Source: Cherax quadricarinatus
Taxonomy: Eukaryota; Arthropoda; Malacostraca; Decapoda; Parastacidae
DNA length: 64,000 bases
Direction of reading: 5' to 3'
NCBI RefSeq assembly: GCF_038502225.1
Contig: NC_091372.1
Coordinates: 11,522,612-11,586,611 of the forward strand
A program made the translations under genes and the position numbers. This document shows, in pieces, positions 51,221-60,051 of this stretch (positions are counted from its first letter, which is position 1; every line of letters starts with the position of its first letter). The notes under the pieces were generated by a model that worked only from the letters and a program-made list of their open reading frames with translations, was not told the origin of the DNA and did no database searches.

Positions 51221-51944
51221 AACAGCAGACGATGCAACTGTTGCGCGCGTGTATCTTTTCAAAGACTGGTTAATGGCGTTTTAAGACTATCGACTACACG
51301 AGGGTCATTAAGGCCGTCCCTAATCTATACCTCAGTCAAGAATACTTTAATCTCTTAAAGTGGGATTAAAGTAACCTCATAGTGTGTATACACCGAGAGG
51401 CATACACCTCTTGGTGTATACCGTCCAGGGCAATAAAACCTTCCATCCGGGAGTGAAACTGAAGCCAATTAAACGTTTTGCATTCTGGCAGCACTGAGGA
51501 CTAAGACACGCATGCAGCACCTGGGTATATATTTTAAAATGTTTTGACAATCAATTTAATAGAGGCAGTTTGAAGGTAATGAAACCGGAGACAGTATAGG
51601 TAGCAATCAGTCCCCTCAGCCTTTCAGAAATTATACACAGAAGACAGCAGATGAGGTAATCAGCCCCTCAGGGGCTCTTGTATTGCGTCCAGTTTCAACG
51701 CATCATATTACCTCTATATTGAACTGATAAAGCCACTGGCTGGCAAGTCTTCAAATAGACACCATGGACTGCATTGTATCGTCTTTCTCACCTTGTCAGT
51801 ATTGTACAGTAATATTGTAATGATATCTGGCAGGACTCGCTTCTTCCTCATAACAATATCTTACAAATTTCTACTTATACTCGGTATACACTTACCCTTA
51901 ATTAGCTGTGCATCTCAGTTTCTATCTTTTGCAAAATTATGTAA

Positions 51945-52070
51945 CAGGTGATTATTATTACAATCATAACTAAGCGCAAAACCTACAAGGGTAACAAAGC
52001 GCTGCATCTAACTGGAGAGGCCTGGTCCTAAACTGGACGGCGAGATCGTGATCCCTGAATCACTCACGTA
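51945..52070. repeat. Mixed SINE-like / LINE-tail scrap
   Basis: ATTATTATTACAATCATAAC and TAAGCGCAAAACCTACAAGG are the head of the SINE-like family; GGAGAGGCCTGGTCC...GATCCCTGA resembles a worn CR1-like LINE tail. Confidence 0.4.
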
Positions 52071-52395
52071 TGAGCCAGAACCGAATTTTCTAGTTTTCAT
52101 CTCTAATCTGTGGACAAGTTATGTCCTGAACTACACATAAGTGTCTGTTTTGTACATTTTGTTGGTATCACCATGCTAGTTACATTCAGTGTGGTAGCTT
52201 TATTGAAGAGAAGTTTCGCCTACCCGTAACATGTTGATATGGATCACCTCGTATCTACATGCTTTTTCTCCTCAGTATTTCGACTGAAGAAGACTGTTTG
52301 ACAGGCAAACGTCTCTACAAGAAAAATATCACACTGCTGCAAACCCGTCTTACTCATCTACTTGTCGGTATTGTATACCCTTAATATAAGTGTAC

Positions 52396-52555
52396 CTGGG
52401 CTGGAGATCAGAGAGTACGAGCACCAGGCGGGCAGCGATGTTGCTGGCAGACACATAACCAACACCGTCAGTATCACACTCACGGAAGACACCATCAACA
52501 AAGTCCTCTTCTGCTGTCGACTGTTGTAGTAGCGAAGATGCGGGAGAAGCTGCAA
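52396..52555 (-). CDS. EF-hand gene, exon 3 (EF-hand)
   Basis: 160 bp between a TTGTATAG acceptor (52557-52556) and a CCCAG/GTACAC donor. Entered after one base, it encodes VAASPASSLLQQSTAEEDFV followed by DGVFRECDTDGVGYVSASNI and AARLVLVLSDLQP. The D-T-D-G-V-G-Y-V-S-A-S-N stretch fits an EF-hand loop (Asp at 1 and 3, Gly at 6, hydrophobic at 8). It lacks an acidic residue at position 12 (Asn) and a polar one at position 5 (Val), so calcium binding may be weak or lost. The flanking helices E (EEDFVDGVFREC) and F (AARLVLVLSD) are well formed. Exon 4 continues directly with the paired half. EF-hands in dynein activating adaptors such as KASH5 and CRACR2A sit N-terminal to a coiled coil, which is not seen here. 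Confidence 0.88.
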
Positions 52556-53073
52556 CTATACAATAAAAGAATTATTTATACACAAGGAGGCTGCAACCAG
52601 AAGATATATATATACACAGGCGCGCCTTTTTTCCCCACAAGAAGTCTTGGAAAATTACCCTGCGCCTTATATGCTCAAGGTCAGGGTCAAGGGTAGGCTT
52701 TGGGTTACGCTTTAGTGTAAAGTATTAGAGTAATTAACCCCTGACTGTGGTTACTGATATACTGTTAAGATACTTGTCGTGCGCCTTATATGCTGGAAAA
52801 TACGGTACATTAGTAAGCTCTTAACAAAAACCTAGATGCAGACTGTAGGGTTTTTTATAATCTGAAGAATTTATTAAAAACCTCAGCATCCGATGCACTA
52901 TTTCTCGGATCACCAGTGCCCACTCATCTGAAGAGTCGATGAGCACAACTCGGTAGTTTATCCTGCAATTAGCACGGGGCTCTTAACCCACAAAATAAAA
53001 TTCCCCTGGCTCACCTACCAGCCACCACATCATGCACTGAATGCCTCTCACAGAAGTACCATTTAAAACTCAC

Positions 53074-53209
53074 CTGTGTTTGGCATACCTGGAGCAACCT
53101 CTGCTCTCCTGCTAGCCACACTCTGAATACTGGTGTCACTCTCACCCACACCCTCGTACACTTCCTCTCCCACACTGGGATTCACCTGGTCTTCATCCTT
53201 CACACAAAC
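53074..53209 (-). CDS. EF-hand gene, exon 2
   Basis: 136 bp. The acceptor is GTGTACAG (53211-53210) and the donor ACACAG/GTGAGT. It is entered in phase 0, as exon 1 ends on a whole codon. It reads VCVKDEDQVNPSVGEEVYEG, then VGESDTSIQSVASRR and AEVAPGMPNT, and leaves one base. The peptide is acidic and Ser-rich, continuing the disordered character of exon 1. It has no domain. Phase agreement on both sides and strong splice consensus make it convincing despite its small size. Confidence 0.85.
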
Positions 53210-53359
53210 CTGTACACAAACGTAAATTAGTCATCAATGATGTACCACTAGTTTGTGATAAAAATGTTCAGCCTTGACGAGAGCAGCTTGGAAGTGATGC
53301 AACTAATGGGTTCTTTAATATGATCAATTATATAAATCTAAGTGTATGTTTGTATGTTA

Positions 53360-53432
53360 GCGGATGTTGGTAAAAGTATTTTCTTCGTCGAGTCACCCTC
53401 CCTTGGCTGGAGACGGCCTATCTGTTAAGAAT
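53360..53432 (+). mobile_element. RTE-like LINE tail scrap
   Basis: GGTAAAAGTATTTTCTTCGT, CGAGTCACCCTCCCTTGGCT, GGAGACGGCC is a plus-strand LINE 3' tail inside the first intron of the EF-hand gene. Confidence 0.6.
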
Positions 53433-53442
53433 TTTATGCATA

Positions 53443-53880
53443 CATTAATGTGTCCCACCGAGGCAGGGTGAACAAAAAAAAAAAGAAATCCTGTCACCAT
53501 CATTCACGCTATCACTGTCTTGCCATAGGCACGCAGATACGGTACTTTATTTCACTACACACTAAATGTCTCAAACCCCTCCTTTAAAGTGCAGACATTG
53601 TACTTCCCACCTCCAGGATTCAAGTTTAGCTAACCGGTTTCCCTGAATCCCTTCACAGAATATTACCTTGCTCACACTCCAACAGCTCGTCAAGTCCTAA
53701 AAACCATTTGCCTCCACCCACACATGCCTGCTGATGTCCAAGCCCCTTGCACACAAAGCCTCTTTTACCCTCCCCCCCCCCTCCATCCATTCCTAGGACG
53801 ACCCCTACCCCGCGCCTTCCCTCCACTACAGATTTATACACCCTCCAAGTCATCCTATTTTTCTTCAAAAAAATCCAGCA
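53443..53880 (-). mobile_element. RTE-like LINE 3' end in intron
   Basis: Minus-strand copy inserted in the intron between exons 1 and 2, in the same orientation as the gene. It carries the 3' tail (CCCACCGAGGCAGGGTGAAC), UTR and a C-terminal coding scrap (MTWRVYKSVVEGRRG, the LGHQQACV counterpart). It has several frameshifts and a C-run expansion near 53770. Confidence 0.75.
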
Positions 53881-54227
53881 TCCTCAGACACACCAGGCGT
53901 CTATGTACAACGACTTAGCAAAAATACCAAGGCCAGACAAAGTGATCTGAAAACACGCATTAATGAACACAAAATATGACTGCTGATATAACACGAAAGG
54001 AAAATCAGTCACCCCCTAACTCCATTCCCAATTGTGATATTTTCCAGTCATCACAAAACGGTTTAAACTTACTAAGACAGTCGAGTCCAACGCCTCATCA
54101 TACACAAAATCGTAAAGTTTTTCGTATTATTTCTTGAAACCCCTTCAGGTGCAAACTGTGTACCCCACTAAATTTAGGATTCCCTCTTCGTTTCTGTACT
54201 GCTGAAGGCGATCACGGTTGAAGAACT

Positions 54228-54300
54228 AGATACCTGGAGTATACCTGGAGAGGGTTTCGGGGATCAACGCCCCCGCGGCTCGGTCTGAGACCAGGCTCCT
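54228..54300 (-). mobile_element. CR1/Jockey-like LINE 3' terminus
   Basis: Reverse complement of the family tail: TACCTGGAGTATACCTGGAG, CGGGGATCAACGCCCCCGCG, GTCTGAGACCAGGC. Only the last 70 bp of the element is present. Confidence 0.75.
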
Positions 54301-54707
54301 CACATTTCGGGTTTTGTTTCCCACGAGTTTACTTCAACATTTGTGACTTAGAGATCCAGGACAGAGCAACAATTCGTACTCTTAAAAGGTATACGAGGAA
54401 CAGCCGCCTCTTCACACACTCAGTGTCAGCAGCCTTGACAGTAGAGGTTATTACTAATTCACTAACAATAGTCACAGAATAAACCTCTACTTTTAGCGTA
54501 CACAATATACAATTTTTTACAACGGTTTTGTGGGCGCATATATATTATGGACACAAAAAATATATGAAGACAATGAAGTCAAAAATTGTGAATTTTTACC
54601 CCTTTGCGGTTCTAAGCGCTAACGGCAAGTGTCAAGTGGAGTACAAAAGTGGTGTGCATATTTAGAGAAGTGTCCAACACCGTCAAGTTGATGTACAAGA
54701 AGCATTC

Positions 54708-54766
54708 GCAACACTTGGGTATCTTTATTGCTGATATTGCTGGCAATAAAGACACCCAAGTGTTGC
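54708..54766. repeat. 24-bp inverted repeat just downstream of exon 1
   Basis: Arms 54708-54731 and 54743-54766 are complementary at 23 of 24 positions around an 11-bp loop (AACACTTGGGTATCTTTATT against AATAAAGACACCCAAGTGTT). It lies 28-90 bp into the intron after the exon 1 donor, so in the transcript it would form a strong stem close to the splice site. It derives from the dispersed TATCTTTATT/CGTTTC family. Confidence 0.8.
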
Positions 54767-54799
54767 ACAAGTGTTTTATTGAAATCTAAATCAACTTAC

Positions 54800-57700
54800 C
54801 TCAGTGGGAGTGATGTAAAGCACTGTGTCACTGGTGTTGGCTTCTCGTGATGGACAGGCATCATATGCATCCAGGTCCAGGATAACATCACTACCCTCCA
54901 TGACAACTTGACGCTTGGATTCTAAAATATTCTCAAACGAACTATCTGATGTGTATAATGCCGGCGTTCCCGGAGTAGACTTACACAATTCAAGGTCTGC
55001 AGTATCGCCAGTAGGCTCGGTGGTAGCATTAGTCTTGGATTCCAATCCAATAGGCTCAGACAAGCCATCTGCCTCGCATGGTACTGGCACAAGCCTAGTA
55101 AATGTACACAGTGAAGAACTCTCTGTCGAGCCTAATTTCACAACTTCCTCTAATCCTCTAACTTCCTCATTGAAAACATCGCCCAGCATTGGTGCTACAC
55201 TAAGATCACCCTGTACGACCTTCTTACTGGTACTTCTTGTCTCATGTTTCAGGATGACAGATACACAAGATGCAACTCCAGGCACCTCGAAATCATGCTG
55301 AAGAGAACATTCAGGTGGTGGTGTTCCCACCTTCAGAGCAGTCTCTGATAATGAAGCCATCACACCAACTGTGGAGAGATCTTTTCCCAAGCTATTGGCA
55401 GAACTGGTTTCACCTGTTTCTTGACTGCTGGTAGTGCTAAGATGACTTAATTTCTGGCTAGCAGATGGTGGTTGGCCAGTTACACTGCTAGCAGGTGGTG
55501 GCCGGTTAGTTCCATAGCTAGGTGGTGGTGGCTGGTTAGTTCCATGGCTAGGTGGTGGTGGCTGGTCAGTTCTCTGGCTAGCAGGTGATGGTTGGTCAGC
55601 TTCTTGGCTAGCAGGTGATGGCTGATCACTTTCTTGGCTAGCAGGTGATGGTTGGTCAGTTCCTTGGCTAGCAAGTAGTGGTGGGTGTGTTCCTTGGCTA
55701 GCAGGTGGTGGTTGGTCAGTACCATGGCCAGCAGGTGGTGGTGAGTCTGTTTCAAGGGTAGCAGGTGGCTGGTCAGTTCCTTGGCTATCAGTAGGTGGTT
55801 GAATAGTTCCTTGGCTATCAGTTGGTGGTTGGATAGTTCCTTGGCTATCAGCTGGTGGTTGGTTAGTTCCTTGGCTATCAGTTGGTGGTTGGTTAGTTCC
55901 TTGACTATCAGTTGGTGGTTGGTTAGTTCCTTGGCTATCAGTTGATGGTTGGTTAGTTCCTTGGCTATCAGTTGGTGGTTGGTTAGTTCCTTGACTATCA
56001 GTTGGTGGTTGGATAGTTCCTTGGCTATCAGTTGGTGGTTGGTTAGTTCCTTGGCTATCAGTTGATGGTTGGTTAGTTCCTTGGTTATCAGTTGATGGTT
56101 GGATAGTTCCTTGGCTATCAGTTGGTGGTTGGTTAGTTCCTTGGCTATCAGTTGGTGGTTGGTTAGTTCCTTGGCTATCAGTTGGTGGTTGGTTAGTTCC
56201 TTGGCTATCAGTTGGTGGTTGGTTAGTTCCTTGGCTATCAGTTGGTGGTTGGTTAGTTCCTTGGCTATCAGTTGGTGGTTGGTTAGTTCCTTGGCTATCA
56301 GCTGGTAGTTGGTCTGTTTCTAGGCAAACCGCAGCTGTGACCAGGACCATTCCTTGGACAGCCGAAGCAACTGATGAATCTACATCTAGGCTAGTTAAAG
56401 CAGTAGCAGAAGGTACGTCTATTCTTAAATTAACTGAAGTCCTTGGGTCGTGCATTTCATTCTCACTGTTGACCTGCTCACCTTGGGTAATAGTAGTAGT
56501 AGTCTCGTCTTCTCCTGTCTTAGAAATGAGCATGTGATAGTCTAGTACATGACTATTCGCAGTACGGGATAGACGAGTAACTATTTCGTGTTTAGCTGCT
56601 TTAGTTTCTATCGATTGTTGATCAACAGAATGGTTTTGGTCTAATCTGTGATCAATAGAACCGTTTTGGTTTGATTCTTGATCAATAGAACTGTTCTGGT
56701 CTGATTCTTGATCAGTGGAACTGTCTTGGTCTGATTCTTCAACAAAACTATCTTGAGATTCATCAACAGTGGCAGCTCGAAGGTCTGTTTCTTGATCAAC
56801 AGTGACAACTGGATGCTCTGTTTCTGGATCAACAGTGACAGCTGCATGGTCTGTTTCTGGATCAACAGTGACAACTGGATGCTCTGTTTCTGGATCAACA
56901 GTGACAGCTGCATGGTCTGTTTCTGGATCAACAGTGACAACTGGATGCTCTGTTTCTGGATCAACAGTGACAACTGGATGCTCTGTTTCTGGATCAACAG
57001 TGACAACTGGATGCTCTGTTTCTGGATCAACAGTGACAACGGGATGCTCTGTTTCTGGATCAACAGTGACAACGGGATGCTGTGTTTCTGGATCAACAGT
57101 GACAGCCGGATACTGCGTTTCTGGATCAACAGTGACAGCTGGATGCTCTGTTTCTGGATCAATAGTGACAACTGGATGTTCTGTTTCTTGGCTAACAGTG
57201 ATATTTGCATGTTCCGTTGTTCCTTGATCAACATAGATGACTGACTCGTTTGTTTCTTGACTCACAGTGATACTTGCATGTTCCCTTGTTCCTTGTTCAA
57301 CATAGATGACTGACTCATTTGTTTCTTGACCAACAGTGACGCTTGCATGATCCGTTGTTCCTTGTTCAACATAGATGACTGACTCATTTGTTTCTTGACC
57401 AACAGTGACGCTTGCATGATCCGTTGTTCCTTGATCAACATAGATGACTGACTCCTTTGTTTCTTGACCCACAGTGATACTTGCATGATCCGCTGTTCCT
57501 TGATTTACATAGATGACTGACTCGTTTGTTTCTTGACCAACAGTGATACTTGCATGTTCCGTTGTTCCTTGTTCAACAGCGCTACCAAGCTGGCTAGTTC
57601 CTTCACGGCTTGCTAGGATACGTTGTTCAGTTTTCTGGCTAATAATGCTAACAGACTTTGCCGTCTCAACATTGGGACTTTTATTTTCCATTCCTCCTGA

Positions 57701-59590
57701 ATCGTCACTCCATAACTCTGGCTTAGAATCACTATCAAGCTCAGGAAAATTAGCAGCGTTCTTTTGATCGTGATTAAGGCAAGAACCACCAGTGTCTTCG
57801 AACAAATTCGAACTGTAGTCTGGGCTTACAACTGGATCACAACTACGTGTATAATCAAAATCTGAACCACCATCTACCCTATAATCAATCACTTCCACCT
57901 CTGAATCTATTTCTTTATAGTATGGTTGTTTATTTTCGTACACGTAACTGTCAGTAGCACTGGCATCGTGGAAAACATTTCCATTTTCGTAACCTTTACA
58001 GTCTGCATGTGTTACTCTGGTCTGCTCTGCATCATCAATTTCACTAACTGTTCTAGTTGTATAATTTAATATACTGTCATTAATATCCTCTATCAACGTG
58101 ACGTGCAACACATCCCCTTGTATGAAAGGTGTGGTATCAGGTCCTGTGTTAACTGTAGCGAATTTTATCCCTGGTCCGTCTGTACTAGGCACTTTATTTT
58201 TGCTGCAATAACAAAATTGGTTACAGCAAGTATCACACTGTGCAAATGCAAAGTCTTCTCTGTCTTGTCCATGTCTGTATAATCCCCGACCCTCATTCAT
58301 ACCGAAGTTGTATTTTGTGTCATAATCATCATCATCAGGGTCTGGTATGCAATCACCTACAGGCATTTCCTCTGTATTCTCGTTACTTAATGAACTAGTT
58401 CCAGAATAATTTAGTATACTATCACTTATATCTTCTAAAAGGCCATTACTATCATCATAGCAATTTCTAACGTCTGAATACTCAATAGGTGTGAACCCGG
58501 GCAAGGAATCATCCACGACACTGTCGTGGTCCAAGGAGTAATCCTCAAAGGAAGAGTGGTCAAACTTCCAAGTTTCCAGAGCGTCAAAAGCTGGCTTCTC
58601 AGGCATGTCTTCAGACACTGAGAGCTCTAAGTCATCGTGTAGATAACTCTCGCTGATGTTGACAAGCTGTGTAGTTTCAACTGTAAAGGTACTGTTCATG
58701 GAGTTCTTTATTGCACGAGCAGGCATTCTACTCTCATGCATCGTAGCATTTAAAGTTTTAGTGCGCTCTTGTCGTGAAAACTCTGTAATCTTTGCTCTAC
58801 TCAAATCCCCTTCGGAGTGATCTAAGGAATGACCTTCCAAGGCAGAATCGTCCGCCAAGGAAGAGTTATCCCTTTTCCCCGTTTCTTGAGCGTCAACGCT
58901 TGGCTTCTCTGGTATGGCGTCTTCAAACACGCAGAACTCAGACACATCGTGAAGAAAACTCTCGCCAATTTTCACCCGCTGTGTTTTATCGACTATAAAC
59001 GTACTGTTCATGGAGTCCTGTACTGCATGAGGAGCGTCCATGCTACTCTCATCCACTGTAGTATTCAAAGCTTCAGTACTCTCGGGTCGTGAAAACTCTG
59101 CAGTCTCTACTCTACTTACCAAATCATCTTTGGAACAACTTGCTCTATTAGAGAAGTCTTTAAAAACTATTTCATTATTTACAATGTTAGAAGCGTGACA
59201 CGCAGAAGTGAGATCAGGGTTAGAAATATTTTTACCACATTCTGAGTGAATTGGGAGAGTTTTCTTCATTATTCTCGAGCACTCTGGGGTTTCCTTTTCC
59301 AAAGGCGAACTAATTAAAGGAACCGGACTCCTAGTCACTAAATTTCCATCTGGATCCTGAAACGAAAACGTTTCATTAAGAAGTGGGTTGATTGCCCGAG
59401 ACCTATTCTGGTAATTGACGCTGGGAGTGCTAGATGCCGCGGGAAGCAACGTACTAAGAACAAATTTGCGGTCACAGATGTTATGTTGTATAAATTTGTG
59501 CGGCGTAACTGTGGCAGTAGAAGGCAGTTGACCACCAGTGGGCTGGCAAGCACTAGGGTCATTCTCAATCCTCTCTGAGATCACATCCAT
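54800..59590 (-). CDS. EF-hand gene, exon 1: giant acidic repeat-rich N-terminal region
   Basis: 1597 codons in one exon. The start is the ATG at 59590-59588 (MDVISERIENDPSACQ, context ATTATGG); an in-frame TAG lies upstream and earlier in-frame codons in the open frame include no ATG. The exon ends CTGAG/GTAAGT at 54800. Predicted protein is acidic, rich in Ser, Thr, Gln and Pro and without signal peptide or membrane segment, so probably cytosolic or nuclear and disordered. In order: an internal duplication of about 100 residues (about residues 164-260 and 271-355); two EDI(S/N)DSILNY motifs (about residues 386 and 500); a Cys cluster QCDTCCNQFCYC (about 452); then in-frame repeats of 23, 11, 10 and 10 residues; then a non-repetitive acidic end. 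No known domain is recognised. Function cannot be named from this exon. Confidence 0.88.
55470..55755 (-). repeat. Coding minisatellite, ASQGTDQPSP type
   Basis: In-frame 30-bp repeat encoding variants of ASQGTDQPSP (SHGTNQPPPP, ASQEADQPSP and so on), about nine copies, clearly derived from the neighbouring DSQGTNQPPT array but more diverged. Confidence 0.85.
55756..56325 (-). repeat. Coding minisatellite, DSQGTNQPPT x 19
   Basis: Nineteen in-frame copies of a 30-bp unit encoding DSQGTNQPPT, with I for N or S for P in some. The nucleotide copies in the right part (56110-56300) are almost identical, which implies recent expansion. The unit is hydrophilic and Pro-rich and would form an extended spacer. 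Confidence 0.95.
56630..56745 (-). repeat. Coding repeat, SSTDQESDQN type
   Basis: Four imperfect 30-bp units encoding SSTDQESDQN, SSIDQESNQN, GSIDHRLDQN and HSVDQQS. Confidence 0.8.
56775..57195 (-). repeat. Coding minisatellite, DPETEHPVVTV x 13
   Basis: Thirteen in-frame 33-bp units encoding DPETEHPVVTV. Variants ETDHAAVTV alternate with ETEHPVVTV at one end, showing duplication of a two-unit block. The unit looks like a shortened form of the ITV(G/S)QET part of the 23-residue repeat next to it. Confidence 0.95.
57196..57580 (-). repeat. Coding minisatellite, 23-residue GQETNESVIYV type
   Basis: Five full 69-bp units and a partial one, each encoding EQGTTDHASVTVGQET then NESVIYV with small changes. 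In-frame and without indels. Confidence 0.9.
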
Positions 59591-59687
59591 AATGGCAAGT
59601 CTTGGTGCAAACACCTCGTTAGTATGGGCAACCACCTGGCTAGTAGGGACTATCGCCTAGTGGGTCTTGATACAATCACGTCGTTTA
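59591..59687 (-). other. 5' untranslated part of exon 1
   Basis: Upstream of the ATG on the minus strand there is an in-frame TAG and then a strong acceptor, TGTTTTTTTTCAG, ending at 59688. This suggests that exon 1 is preceded by a non-coding exon further right. That exon and the promoter were not identified; the 41-bp satellite at 60.05-62.71 kb would then be in the first intron or upstream. Confidence 0.6.
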
Positions 59688-59689
59688 CT

Positions 59690-60050
59690 GAAAAAAAACA
59701 AATAACAAATCGTTACTGGGAATTTACGTATGAAGTCAAACAATTTACACATTTAATATCGTCTTAATTAGTATTCTAAACAGAGACAGTAGTTCGTCAT
59801 GGTCAAGGTTGAGCAAGGGAGGGGTCACAGGTACCACAGGGAATAACTTTAACATCGGTACAAGGTTCTGCCAATACCCAGAAGTGGCTATAGTCTGAGG
59901 GTTCATAGCAGGGTATAAGGAGATGGGTAGAAGGTGCCAGTCACTTAGGATAATAAGGTAAGGTGTCGTTCATCATCATAAAAAAAAGATGCTGGCCAGC
60001 TCCTAGGAAAAAAAATAAAGTGTATGACAGGTAGTGGGAGCCACCTCTTA
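59690..60050. other. Short unique stretch, nothing recognised
   Basis: No gene, RNA or repeat seen between the gene's acceptor and the 41-bp satellite. No convincing core promoter could be picked out. Confidence 0.4.
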
Positions 60051-60051
60051 C

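Noticed and set aside
56753..57244. Plus-strand frame with CFWINSDNWML repeats opposite exon 1
   Set aside because: Antisense shadow of the coding minisatellite; the minus-strand frame is far longer, has splice sites and an organised protein.
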